Assembly: GCF_958298935.1 (NCBI RefSeq)
Contig: NC_084928.1
Span: forward strand, 18,197,501 to 18,261,500
DNA length: 64,000 bases
DNA from: Phragmites australis
Lineage: Eukaryota; Streptophyta; Magnoliopsida; Poales; Poaceae
Direction: 5' to 3'
Within the stretch, counting starts at the first letter, position 1, and every line of letters begins with the position of its first letter. The notes below the pieces were generated by a model that saw only the letters and a list, made by a program, of their open reading frames with translations, searched no databases and was not told the origin of the DNA. Positions 48,301 to 58,234 of this stretch are shown in pieces. The position numbers and the translations under genes were made by a program.

Positions 48301-51300
48301 TCTATTGATCTACAGCTCTCCACAATGCGAACGAGATGGTAAAAACATGTGCTAGCTGTCAATTCCACTTAGGCGTGTACACCAGCCCGCCTAAGCCTTA
48401 CAGACGATCCCGTTATTATGGCCATTCACGACTTAAGCGTTGGATATTCTGGACCCTTCCCGGTAGCGCATGGGGGCTTTAAGTTCGTCTTCGTCGCAAT
48501 CGACACCTTCACTAAGTGGATTGAAGCTGAGCCAATCGGTAAGATCACGTCAGCAGGAGGCTAGAAGTTCATCATGAAAAGCATCATTATAAGATTTGTC
48601 GTCCTGAGTAGGATCATCATCGACAACGGAACTCAGTTATCAAGTGTGGCCTTCATTGAATACTGCAAGGGACTAGGTACTACGGTTTGCTTTGCGTCAG
48701 TTGCTCATCCACAGAGCAATGAACAAGTTGAGCAGGTCAATAGACTAGTCATACAAGGAATCGAGTCCCACATTTTTAACCTCTTATCCGCCTATGCTAA
48801 AGCCTGGGCGTCTGAATTGCCTAATGTACTCTGGGCACTTCAGACAACATCCATCAGAGCAATGGGTGACACCTTTTTTCCTAATTTACAGAGCTGAAGC
48901 TATGCTACTCTGTGAACTAAAGATCAAATTTGCCCACGTCGAGCTATACGCTGACAAGGATGAAATCTCGAGAAGGAAGGATGAGCTCAACGTTCTCGAA
49001 GAAAAAATGAACTAAAGATCAAATTTGCCCACGTCGAGCTATACGTTGACAAGGATGAAATCTCGAGAAGGAAGGATGAGCTCGATGTTCTCGGAAAAAA
49101 AAAATGACTAAGTGCTGATACGATCAGCAAGGTATTAGCAAGCTCTTCGATGCTACTACGACCAGAACGTCCAAAAGAGAACCTTACAATCTAGAGATCT
49201 GGTCCTACGATTCGTTTAGTGCCAAAATATAGTAACAAGCTAGGTTTAAAGTGGGAGGGTCCTTATACGGTGGTTGAATTCAATTGTCCTGAGTCATATA
49301 GGTTAGCAACGGAAGATGGTTAAATACTTAAAAACTCTTAGAATCGATCAACTTCGTAATTTCTATGTGTAAATACTAAGAAATAGTAGTTGTTATATTA
49401 CCTGAGAAGTTAAATGAATCTTTTTTAGAATAAGTATAGATAACTCCCTCAACTATTAAGGAATAGTAGTTGTTATATTACCGAGAAGTTAAATGAATCT
49501 CTTTTAGAATAAGTCTAGATAACCCCTCAACTATTGCTCTTCGTCCACTCCACACCCTCACGTAATAAATCAGGTATTTAGCACCCTCATCTTTTCAATA
49601 TCGTCTAATTAACCCTGTCAACCGGTTTTCCATGGCGGTTTAGTTGGCGCGCCACATCACCTCAGTTGCCTATGTGGCAGCCATGTCAGCATACAATCAA
49701 CGTAGTCGAGCCATGTCAGCATACAATCAGCGTGTCAAGTCAGCGTTGCGTGGTAATTCGATTTTCCTTGAGAAAAAAAATTCATGAAAATAGATTATTC
49801 CCAAAAATATGTTTTCTATTGAGAAAAAAATCCAAAAAATATAAAATGATTTAAATAAATGTTTTAAGATGTTTTAAAATATTTTCTTTGATAAAATAAA
49901 TGCTTTCGTTATGTTTTATTGCATATAAAATTAGTTTTAATTCTGGAAAAATGCAAATAAATGCTATGAAATTGTATTAACTAGTTTTATGTTGAAAAAT
50001 AATTCTAGAAAATTTTAAATAAATGCTTTATCCCTTTTCAAAATTAGGTTTAATTTTAGAAAAATAGTTTTGTTGTTTGTAGCCGTTTAAAATTCGTTTA
50101 GCTGTAGTTTTCACATCGTTGCTCCGATTTAAGCGCATTTGGGCGCATTTATGCATATTTTGGGCGCATTTTGAGCGTATTGTGGCCCCATTTTGGCGCA
50201 TTTGAGTACATTTTGGGCGCTTTTTGAGCGCATTTTGGGCCCATTTGGGCACATTTGGATCCAAAATGCGTCCAAATGTGTCCAAATGCGCTCAAAATGC
50301 GCCTAAATGGGCCCAAAATAAAATGCGCCTAAAATGTGCCAAATGCGCCTAAACGCGCACAAATTGCGCTTAAATGTTCCTAAATATGACAAAATGTGTT
50401 CAAAATGTGCCTGGAATGCACCCAGATACACCCAGAATGCGCCAAAATGTGCCTAAATGTGCTCAAAACGTGCCCAAAATGTGCCCAAATGTGCCAAATG
50501 TGCCCCAAATGTGCCCCAATGCACCCAAAATGCGCCCAAATAGGCCCAAAATGCGTCCAAAATTTGTCCAAATATGCCCAAATGCGTCCAAATGTGTCCA
50601 AAATGTGCCCAGAACTGTCCAAATCGGAGCAACGACATGAAAACTACAACTAAACGAATTTCAAATGGCTAAAAACGATGAAAGCTATTTTTCTAGAATT
50701 AAACCTAATTTTTAAAATCACTAAAGCATTTATTTAAAATTTCTATAATTATTTTTCAACACAAAACTAGTTAAAACAATTTTATAGCATTCATTTGCAT
50801 TTTTCTAGAACTAAACAATTTTATATGCAATAAAACATATTAAAAGCATTTATTTTATCAAAGAAAATATTTTTCAACATATTAAAATATTTATCTAAAT
50901 TATTTTATATTTTTTGGATTTTTTCTCAATAGAAAACCTATTTTTTGGAATAATCTATTTTCGTGTATTATTTTATTGAAAGGAAAATCGAATTACTAGA
51001 CAACGCTGATGTCATCACACTGACTGGATGCTGACATGGCGGCCACATAGGCAGAGGAGATGATGTGGCGTTCCAACTAAGCGAAATTGCTCTAAAACAC
51101 CGGTTGAGGGGATAATTAGACAGTACGGAAAAGGTGAGGGTGTTAAATACGTAGTTTATTATGTGAGGGTGTGGAGTAGACGAAGGACAATAGTTAGGGG
51201 GGTCATCTAGACTTATTCCATATTTTTTCAATCATTTTCTATTTGACATTGCAAATCAATGCATGACAATGAGATAAGTCGCTATTTGGGTAACTATACC

Positions 51301-54300
51301 TACGTGTGCGCTCGAGGATATAGACTGTTTATCCGAGAACATTTCCCTAGTAACCAGTCAGGGGCTTAACACGTATTCAGTACTAAATGCTGCAAATACA
51401 TGTTGTAGGTGCCTCAAAACGATTTTTGACAAGAAGGGATGATACTTTAATGATACATCTGTGGGGACCGTAAGTTCCTTATCGAGTTCTCGAGTGTCTG
51501 AAGACTAAGACACTTTTCACTTAAGTCGGACTTAAGGCAATTCAGAATGTACATTGAAGAAAATATGTTAGAGGCTAAGCGTGATAAGCTGATGCATGCT
51601 TTCTATATCCAGTACTCATGAAGTCCCACATTCATACATAGGCATTTCACTAGAAAGTAGAGATTTCATTAAAGAGATGTCAAGTTCTTTTACAGATATG
51701 CTAGGAAAACTATACATACAAAAGGCGCCCTTAGTCCTAGCTCAACGTTGTGCAGGAAGAGGAAGAAAGAGAAGATCAGAAGGTCCTAATAGACGAGCCT
51801 ATGCCAAAGGTTTCTCCCCTCAAAGCAGCTAATATCGTAGTTTGCTGCTCTACTGCTACCGTCATCATCATTGCTTGGGAATGAGGACGAAGTGAAAGCC
51901 TTGGCCTCCTCCTTCTCAGCCACCTTCTCTTCCCATATCTCTTCCTTCTGGAGGTCCTAGTCCACGTCCTACTAGCTTAGGGACAACTGCTTAGCAATCG
52001 TGCCTCGCCGTATTGATCAATCTCGACGACAGCAGAACTGGTGGCCACTTCCTCCTCCATCTCATTGGAGATGTTGATGATCTCCACAACGGAGGTGGAC
52101 TTGGATGGGGAAGGCGGTGGTGTTGGAGAGGGAGACCTTGGTGACAAGGGTAAGGACCTATGGGTGATGGAACCCTATCCCTAACTTCCTGGGAATTGGA
52201 AGACGACGAGGACTCCATGACTAGGTTTGGAGGCTAAAATGGACCTAGGGTAACAAGTGCTCACCACCTAGGGGTTAAAACGGCCGCAAGTCTCCGTCTT
52301 TACGTGTCTTACTGCGGGTTTGGCCACATAATGATTTGCAATAAACCAAGCGTCTGCTGGTAGTCAAATCATGTCTACACAGTGGGCTTACGTAGACAAA
52401 GAGGCGCTTGACGACTCCCCGACTAGTGCGATAATGGTTCCGAGTACAATTTGGAACTACAATCTCTTGTGCTGACATCTCGTCGCATTCAATGCTCAGG
52501 ATCTCTTTCGACGCACGCGGGGCAGTTAGAACAGTACCCTAGGGAGAACAGTGCACTACTCCCGTACACGCATAGTTTCCAAACGTAATCATGAGCTAGG
52601 GAAATATTCTTTTCACCACCATGCAAAATCTCCTATCTTTGTTACGATGGATTCAAACCCGGTCAGCGATAAATCTTTTCTCTCCGTCTTTTCAAAAAGG
52701 TTGGGATGATATTTCTTGGATGACTCGGAAATCCTATTCGGATGAAATAGTTTCTTAGGGGCTTGCCGGAGCACTCGAAGGTATTCGGAATCCCTATTAG
52801 ACGACCCGAGGACTCTGAGATCCCGGTTAGATGTACCATCCTATCCGAGGACCTGAGTTCCACTTGAAGATGCAGTCGGTCAAAACGTTTATCTTTGCTG
52901 ACTAAGCTTTTGATCCGTCGAAGTCTCATTTCATATACTGATGAGAGGCTTAAAGATGGGTAGTATAAAATTACCATATCCGGATCCACTAAAGTCCTCT
53001 ATATTCTCGAGGCGTATCTTTGTGCTTGGAAGGGAATCCCTAGATGTATGAAAATTGCCCATAGGTACCTAAGATATCTTGTAAATAAAGAAGTTTATCT
53101 CTAAGAATAATAAGAAATGAGTTTAGCGGTAGTATGACAACCCCTCTCTCTCTCTATATATATATACAGAGCCAGGGGACCCTGTGAAGGATAAGCCGAT
53201 TGAAATCCATTCAAGCCATTCAAGTCTAGAGAAGCTTTGACCCTTCAAGCCTTATGCACTCTAGATCTACATCAGCAATCTTTCACGACTACGCACAAGG
53301 AGCCCTCGACTAGATTTAGATCTATCTAGGCTAGTTAAGAACCTCTTGTAATCAATCTCAAAGATCAATACAAGACAAATATGACGTATGATTATTATTC
53401 TAAGGGAGGCCTGAACCTGTATAAACCTCTGTGTGTGTCGTATGATTCGATTAGAGGAAGTATCCCTATCTTATCACAAGTTCGTAAGATTAGCGATTTA
53501 CGAATTGTCGACAGGATGCACACTGGTGTGCTACACATGTTGTATGTAATGAGTGCATATGCCACTTGCACTTCTGCACTTCTTCAATTCCCAAATTCTG
53601 GAAGAATCTTTATATTCGAATATATTGTCGAAACAATAGTCTATTTTCTGCCTTGCGAAGGCACAATCACCTTCAGACTGTCCTTCAACAGAAGTAACAA
53701 GTATGCAACCATAAGGTATTGTTGTTTTCTGATTTTAAATATGGTATTGTTGTTTGAAATTATGCTCCTACTGTATTTAATACAATTCTTGTGTGCATGT
53801 TATCTATTTTTAGTTCTATTATGCTTTACATTAACTGCAAAGATATCCTCTAAAGGATTGGTAGGCATGGGTTGCTTTCAGTGAAAAACTAACCACCCAA
53901 GTAATTTTACACTGGTTTGCCAACTAATATTTTCTTAGGTAGCTTCATTAGCATGCAGCAGCAACAGAACAAACCCAACAATTGGAGCAACATGCCGCAA
54001 TCTCAAGTCCTCTGCAATTCTTCCAACATTGCAATTCTTGATGCAGCAAAATACTATGCAAAAGGTATTACTATATCTGTCATTTAATCTAAAAAAAGGA
54101 GGAATTGTTCAGCATTTTCACAATTCTTTGTTTTGACAGGAAGTACTGAGTAGACTGATTTCTTCAATTGAGGACACATCTGGTATGCATGAATGCGATA
54201 TTTTATGTCAGATTTCAATGAAATACTTTGTCCAGTATACTGATATTATAGTTTTGCCTGGTACTATTGTCGATCAGATGCTTCTGAAGCAAGTATGAGT

Positions 54301-55076
54301 GGTTCATCTCAGGTGTGTAACATTGAGTGTCTCATAATCTCCATTTGTTTTTATGTTACAGCTCAGGCATGTGAACCTGAAGCAGTGACAGATCAGTCCA
54401 AACACCTGTGATGTGTTTCAATAATTCTTGTGTTAGTTTTAACGTTGAACAAACATGAAGTTGACCTGTATGCTACAATGACTGTTAATAAGTGTTGACT
54501 CTACGCTACAATGAGTGTTAATACGTGTTGACTCTATATGCAGTATTCTGGAGCGTCTGTCAGAGATAAGGAATTGCAGTCGTATGTTGTCCATTTGCAG
54601 CAAAGGTGTGATATATTTATAATAATTTGTCAGCACATTTGTGGACACTTGACTACATTTATGGAAATTGCCAGTGTCACGGAACTCGCTGAGGAAGTGC
54701 AAAGATTGAAGCTCCGAAACAATCAGGTAATAAAACAGTCTGCAAATATATTTTGAACAGTTACGTTTCTTTCGTAAGTTTGCAAAAAGTGAATCCAGCG
54801 AGTTTCTCTAATATTTGAAAATGAGTTCAACTCTCATGGTGCTTGAGCTTTTCCCTTAATTGGGTGTGCCTCGCATTTTTTTTTTACAATAGCAGGATCA
54901 GAATAACTTACTCCATTAATTTCGCTGACTTTGGATTCTAAATCCTTAATTTACCAACATTTATGTGGAAAATTGTCTAAACATTGCATGGATTCCCTGG
55001 ATGACAGCTTGAGCAACAGATCAGTGTGTTGTCAAAAAAAGATGAAAGGTTGCAAACAGAGGATACTCAGCAATGA
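33891..55076 (+). CDS. STE20-type Ser/Thr kinase, plant OSR1/FRAY-like (BLUS1 relative), 20 coding exons
   Basis: Exons: 33891-34061, 35057-35311, 37166-37290, 37407-37451, 37538-37619, 37701-37769, 37842-38012, 38087-38152, 38711-38779, 38902-39039, 39133-39209, 39837-40097, 40323-40414, 40638-40720, 53939-54064, 54140-54182, 54278-54312, 54544-54605, 54675-54726, 55008-55076. All have GT-AG borders, phases agree and the sum is 2,091 nt (696 aa). The kinase domain covers about residues 17-283. It has the glycine loop [10 protein letters not shown] (24-32), Lys46 in VAIK, Glu63, HRDVK (Asp140), DFG (Asp158), and activation loop [14 protein letters not shown] with Thr177. A segment [18 protein letters not shown] follows at about residue 329, and the C-terminus has a Glu/Lys/Gln-rich coiled-coil-like stretch. 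The enzyme should phosphorylate proteins on Ser/Thr. Relatives act in ion-transport and blue-light signalling, but the substrate here is unknown. Intron 14 (13.2 kb) hosts a retroelement. Confidence 0.93.
34062..35056 (+). other. Intron 1 of the kinase gene
   Basis: 995 bp with donor GTAAGT and acceptor GTTAG. Positions 34,300-34,760 are G-rich and purine-rich, with GGAGAGAGAAG runs and TGCTGCTGCTGCT, unlike the A/T-rich remainder. This suggests a small insertion whose ends I cannot define. Confidence 0.6.
35920..36597. mobile_element. Imperfect inverted-repeat element in intron 2 of the kinase gene
   Basis: The left side contains TTAAGGCATCACCTAGGCGA and GGTAAGGCGTCGCC. The right side, reverse-complemented, contains GGTAAGGCGAGGTGTGGCGA and ACACCTAGGCGAT. 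The similar but imperfect ends suggest a decayed non-autonomous DNA transposon with a GC-rich interior. It contains a G11 run near 36,032, a duplicated AGAGAAGGGTAGCGAGTGGC unit and a GA microsatellite. Exact ends and target duplication are unclear. Confidence 0.45.
36329..36363 (+). repeat. (GA)n microsatellite in intron 2
   Basis: About seventeen uninterrupted GA dinucleotides follow two imperfect GC-rich direct repeats within the intron 2 insertion. Confidence 0.9.
41655..41985. mobile_element. Short inverted-repeat element (MITE-like) in intron 14
   Basis: The left arm (about 41,655-41,725) contains GGAAAATGTCCACTTTC and AACCCTAGACTTTGAAA. The right arm (about 41,905-41,985) is its imperfect reverse complement, with TCATAGGCTAGGGTT and TGGACATTTTTTCC. 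The arms are about 70-80 bp with roughly 180 bp between them. No convincing target duplication was found. It lies about 35 bp left of the large retroelement insertion site. Confidence 0.5.
42020..42566 (+). repeat. 5' LTR of the intronic gypsy element
   Basis: 547 bp, starting TGATGATGGGTACTATAAAA and ending CGAATCGTCGACA, with a TATATATATATA box at about 42,204-42,215. It aligns with 52,939-53,513 and 46,469-47,017. Confidence 0.85.
42430..42738 (+). repeat. Tandem duplication across the LTR-internal junction
   Basis: The segment from GGATATAGGGATATTATCC through GTCGACAGCTGCCGC to CGCGGG (about 42,430-42,580) is followed directly by a second, slightly diverged copy (about 42,583-42,738). 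The element thus has two LTR ends and two candidate primer-site regions in a row. Confidence 0.75.
42739..45837 (+). pseudogene. Gypsy gag, protease and RT N-terminus
   Basis: Gag-like frames lie at 42,632-42,940, 43,046-43,450 and onward. A gag core is scattered over about 43,750-44,340. A zinc motif of the [15 protein letters not shown] type lies near 44,538-44,582. The protease motif reads [13 protein letters not shown] at about 44,948, where the catalytic Asp position of the family (DGGSS) is Asn, with a stop just before it. The RT start (45,540-45,837) includes [17 protein letters not shown] and, after a frameshift, [21 protein letters not shown]. It then breaks off before the YVDD block. 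Several stops occur throughout. The lineage matches the elements at 10.3 and 13.4 kb. Confidence 0.82.
45838..47017 (+). repeat. Misplaced second 3'UTR plus LTR inside pol
   Basis: Positions 45,880-46,468 align with the 3' untranslated region at about 52,320-52,938. Positions 46,469-47,017 (TGATGTGGGG to GTTGACA, 549 bp) align with the LTRs. The segment replaces the RT palm and the N-terminal part of RNase H. At its left border a block of about 90 bp (GACGAGGAAGCACTTAATGA and following) is tandemly duplicated (about 45,837 and 45,927). The bases outside the LTR (CGTAT and AGAGA) do not form a target duplication. Confidence 0.82.
47018..49335 (+). pseudogene. Gypsy RNase H, integrase and pol C-terminus
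   Basis: Right after the misplaced LTR the coding picks up at [17 protein letters not shown] of RNase H, then [33 protein letters not shown] and a second RNase H-like segment ([20 protein letters not shown]). Integrase follows from about 48,060. It has an H2C2 region ([16 protein letters not shown], frame-broken), [30 protein letters not shown] at 48,611 and [16 protein letters not shown]. The C-terminal wording [15 protein letters not shown] lies near 49,235. A direct repeat of about 76 bp (48,942-49,015 and 49,018-49,090) occurs within the C-terminal part. Stops and frameshifts are many. Confidence 0.85.
49427..51219. mobile_element. Mutator-like foldback element with 9-bp target duplication
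   Basis: The ends are long inverted repeats: AGAATAAGTATAGATAACTC at the left, and GGAATAAGTCTAGATGACCC when the right end is reverse-complemented. Similarity continues inward for about 600-700 bp on each side, through ACTCCACACCCTCAC, CATGTCAGCA, TAAATGCTTT and AAACGAATTT-type blocks. The outer 9-mers are ATCTTTTTT (49,418-49,426) and ATATTTTTT (51,220-51,228), eight of nine identical. Long TIRs with 9-bp duplications are typical of Mutator-like elements. There is no transposase. The centre (50,120-50,620) is a degenerate repeat array. Confidence 0.8.
50120..50620. repeat. Degenerate 9-11-bp repeats at the core of the foldback element
   Basis: The left half is built of TTTGGGCGCAT-type words and the right half of AAATGTGCCC / CAAATGCGCC-type words, the reverse complement. 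The array switches orientation at about 50,265. It gives proline- and asparagine-rich frames on both strands that are not genes. Confidence 0.85.
51229..51940. other. 3' untranslated region of the intronic gypsy element
   Basis: Non-coding DNA between the foldback element and the antisense ORF. No array or motif stands out. Confidence 0.4.
51941..52260 (-). pseudogene. Antisense ORF in the intronic gypsy element
   Basis: A minus-strand frame (52,218 to 51,991, 75 codons) begins [16 protein letters not shown] and is Ser/Pro-rich. It occupies the same place relative to pol as the antisense ORF at 20,249-20,593 of the related element. It is short and probably truncated. Function is unknown. Confidence 0.35.
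52939..53513 (+). repeat. 3' LTR of the intronic gypsy element
   Basis: 575 bp, from TGATGAGAGGCTTAAAGATG to CGAATTGTCGACA, with a CTCTCTCTCTATATATATATA stretch at about 53,143-53,164 in the TATA region. It is followed by the GGATG duplication at 53,514-53,518. Confidence 0.88.
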
Positions 55077-56560
55077 TGATATGCCCCTTTTACCCCCGTT
55101 GTATAATTCAGTTCCCCAATTTTGAACTTGGTTAGCTAATTCAATTGTATTTTGGTTTGAAGTCAGGGCTGTATCATTGTAATTTGTAAGTATTTAGCAA
55201 AGATGTAATCATAGTAGTTTCGATTCGTATGGCTTTGCTTGGTTTACTGGGAAGTAATAGTTCTCTTTCTTTCTTTGAACTAATATGCTGATAACACCTT
55301 TGCGCATAGTTTGTGAAAGTTTACTTAAGCATTGAGCATTCTGTTGCGTGGAGTGGGTTGGAATATACTGTTTAATTGGGGTCCAACCATAGCGAACAAT
55401 ATACTGTCTAATTGGGGTCCAACCATAGCGAACAATAACAGGAATGGGAACTCGCTGGTTGGTTTTCTGAAAATTAAGCTGGGGTCCATTTGGACTGTCA
55501 GCTATGCAGCAAATGGACATTCTTCATTTTTTTTACATTTATGCTGTTTATTAGGGTTAGTTCGGTTTATCAGAACATTGAGAATGCTGTGAAATGGATT
55601 CAAATTTATGTGTTGCAATATGATTCCTGTAACTAGCATCAATGGTTTTTATTTTCTTTTTACCTATGATAGCAGATTTGAAACGATGCAATAGTTATAT
55701 AAAAGTAATGTAAAGCTGTATTATAGTGCACAACTAGCTGAATAGCTCTACCTAGTGCTCAAAATGACGAGAAAGCCCTGCCTCGGACCTTAAGGCATGT
55801 AGCAACCTTTTAATAATAATTGTAGTTTAATAGAAAATTGCAAATTAAGTATCTGTTTTTGCAAAATTACAAAACAAGCAGCCTGTCGGCATCCCAAATG
55901 GCGAGTAAAAACCTATTGTCGTTTAGAATTGGTATCGGGTGAGTATGAATTGGGGCTTGCATGCGTGCTAATTAATTCTCTGCAAGCCACAGAAAAGTTA
56001 TGGGCATCCAGGCCGTCCGTCCAGCTTCGTGATGCTGATGAGGCAGGAATCGGAATTGATTTTTTAAAAAATCTAGGAATACGGTGGGATCCATGTATAT
56101 GTACACCTCTCCAATAAATATGCTTCGGAACGGGCGCGGTGGGTGCTGACCTCACGTGTTGTTAGGGTTCATGTGTTTTTTTATGTTCATGTGTTGGCAG
56201 ATTCTTTGTAGTGGATATGATGTTCATTGTTTATTGAAATTTTTGGAGGTTACGTACAGAATATTTTGGAAATTTTATGATTGCGGGATGAGATGTTCAT
56301 GTACAAGAATGTTTTAAATGTGAAAATTCATGTGTACAGAATGAGATCTGTGATGGATTCTCTGATTTTTCATGTGTACAGAATGAGATCTTTCTTTCGA
56401 AAAATTTACAGAATGAGATCTGTGATGGATTATGTGATTATCGGGCAATTCTCAGATATGTACCGAAGTGTACAGGGAGTGTACCTGAATGGGAGCAAAA
56501 TAAATAAAGTCAACATATGGTGCACACGTGATAATCCTACAAATTTCTGTGGTATACATT
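55077..56560 (+). other. Kinase 3'UTR and downstream non-coding DNA
   Basis: After the TGA at 55,074-55,076 the DNA is A/T-rich without coding. The 3'UTR probably ends within the next few hundred bases but no decisive polyadenylation signal is seen. A 35-bp direct repeat (ATACTGT.TAATTGGGGTCC) lies at 55,362-55,435. ACAGAATGAGATCTGTGATG and variants occur three times at about 56,336-56,432. Confidence 0.5.
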
Positions 56561-57294
56561 AAGGTTTGGTTGCAACAAGAATTGGATTCGGAATTGCAAC
56601 ATAATTCAGCTGGAATTACATACTACTAAAAAGGCAGCTCTGAATCCTCAAATATTCCCGGTGCCTTTTTCTCGTCGAGGCATCCTTGTATGGGACACCC
56701 TTGACTCACTGGCGAACTGATGCTAACCTTGTTGGCGACAACCCGACCTCGCCGGTGAACTAACTAGCGACCACCGCCGGCATCCGTGACCACCACCGGC
56801 CTCCTTGTTCCTCCTGTTAATTGGGTCCATGGATGTCGTCACCGAACTCCACGGTCATCGGATTCATGGCGAGCTCCATGATAGTTGTCATGGGGATCCC
56901 CGACTGCCGGTGAATACCTTGACCACCTCTCTTTGATGCCATCGTGGCAGCCTCAATTGCCTCATGAATGTTGCTCAAGTGTCACTCGAGAGGCCACTGA
57001 TGGAATCGACCCGACCCGACACCACCCATCTTGTGGTCGCTCATCATCCTCCACCCACCGCCACCTCCACGAGCTCCATGTACGTTGTCGAATAGAGCTC
57101 GATGCTTCACTACCTATGACACGATGAGACTGCCAGTGAGTTACCCTTCTTTCCCAACTCCGGTGGTCAACCCCCTCTTCTTCCTCAACTCCAGTGGTTC
57201 GGTTTTGGTCCCGGTCTACTAGATGGTGGTCCCTATCCTTATGTGGCCACCAACGCCATGTTGTTGCATGTCTCTTCCCTAACTCAGGCACTTA
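56561..57294. other. Non-coding stretch before the CACTA end
   Basis: C-rich DNA with overlapping open frames on both strands (for example 56,885-57,127 plus and 57,291-56,962 minus). None has recognisable domains. It may be a fragment of another transposon. Confidence 0.3.
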
Positions 57295-57309
57295 CACTAG
57301 ATAAAAAGG

Positions 57310-57715
57310 CTAAGGGTGACGAATCATAACAGTGATGGGTGACGGGTCCTGCACCCGTCATCCCGAATGTGTCATTGATGACTAGTCATTGGTGTCACCA
57401 ATGAAGTCACATGTGATGGGTCGTAACCATGACTCATCACCTATGAGCGTCTCCCTTGTGCTTAGGAGCAAGACATAAGTGACGGGTAACCCTCTTCACT
57501 GTCACATATGTCTTAACATAAGTGATGGGTAACTAAGTTACCCGTCACTTATGTCTTTCACCAATGTGCTAGGGAGAAGAAATAAGTGACAGGTAATCTA
57601 GTTACCCGTCACTTATATGACCCATGAGTTAATAAGTTACCCGTCATTTATATGAACACATAAGTGACTGGTAACAAAGTTATCTGTCATTTATGTGTAT
57701 TTTACCCTATATGAT
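57310..57715. repeat. CACTA subterminal repeats, palindromic
   Basis: Repeats of AAGTGACGGGTAAC and GTTACCCGTCACTTAT occur in both orientations, several as back-to-back palindromes around a short AAGTTAC or CTA centre (near 57,480, 57,535, 57,590 and 57,665). In CACTA elements such motifs are the transposase-binding subterminal repeats, which is the likely role here. Confidence 0.8.
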
Positions 57716-57919
57716 TATATTGTTTCTTGACTGCATCCTGATGCATAGCCAGGATTTAGCAGCCGTCTTCCTTGCAAACAAAAACAACGCATCCAAAAAT
57801 TCATATCGACAAACACACTAATATAAGAACTCATTTCATCATAGAATCACAAAGGTTACAAAGTTTCCAACAATTCATTACTGAATCGCAAATGTTATAA
57901 AGTTTCAATCAACTTATAT

Positions 57920-58234
57920 TACAAAAGACCTCTAGGGGTTCTATAGTGCAACTCGTCATGTGGGTTGATGATTTCAGACATCCTGAACTCGGTGATTCGT
58001 TGTCAAATCTCCGGGAATGCACCGTTGTCGAGAAAACAAGCTAAAAAATCTTGCATAATTTGATGCGTAACCAATGTCACGTTATTAGGGAATTAAACTA
58101 TTTATTGAAATTAGTATTGAATAATCTTGTATTGAACTTACATTGGGAGATATGATATCCTTTAATTGGAGCATGAGGATCATGTTCCACGCAACATAGA
58201 ATCCGCAGGCGTTGTCCGGTGGTTGTTGGTGGCA
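57920..58234 (-). pseudogene. Ulp1-like (C48) protease domain exons of the CACTA element
   Basis: A clean minus-strand exon (58,234-58,142, 93 nt) lies between acceptor TTTCCGCAG and donor GTAAGT. It encodes CHQQPPDNACGFYVAWNMIL and continues to LKDIISPN. The Q...DNACGFYV wording matches the Gln and catalytic Cys of Ulp1-type SUMO proteases. The next exon (to a TAA at 57,922-57,920) encodes a region ending EIINPHDELHYRTPRGLL, a usual transposon C48 terminus, with one in-frame TGA. Grass CACTA and Mutator elements often carry such a domain. The catalytic His and Asp exons are missing. Confidence 0.65.

Larger units (their letters stand above)
42020..53513 (+). mobile_element. Composite Ty3/gypsy retrotransposon inside the kinase intron
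   Basis: The unit runs from TGATGATGGGTAC (42,020) to GTCGACA (53,513), 11,494 bp. It is flanked by the identical 5-bp sequence GGATG at 42,015-42,019 and 53,514-53,518, a typical LTR-element target duplication. It contains a 5' LTR, gag, protease and the RT start. A misplaced 3'UTR-LTR segment follows, then RNase H, integrase, a Mutator-like insertion, an antisense ORF, the 3'UTR and the 3' LTR. It has the same orientation as the kinase gene. The two outer LTRs are clearly diverged, so the insertion is not recent. Confidence 0.88.
40721..53938 (+). other. Intron 14 of the kinase gene, 13.2 kb
   Basis: The intron runs from the donor after CAAAAG (GTACTG) to the acceptor TTTTCTTAG. Exon 14 ends in VTSDNTSQK at a codon boundary, and exon 15 begins [12 protein letters not shown] at a codon boundary. 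Positions 42,020-53,518 are a retroelement insertion plus one copy of its target site. The original intron was therefore only about 1.7 kb. Confidence 0.85.

Noticed and set aside
50374..50640. Methionine/asparagine/proline-rich frames in the foldback core
   Set aside because: Produced by degenerate 9-11-bp repeats, with mirror frames on both strands.
53381..53884. 167-codon open frame overlapping the 3' LTR and intron 14
   Set aside because: It starts inside the LTR, crosses its end and the target duplication, and runs into intron sequence without domain or splice logic.
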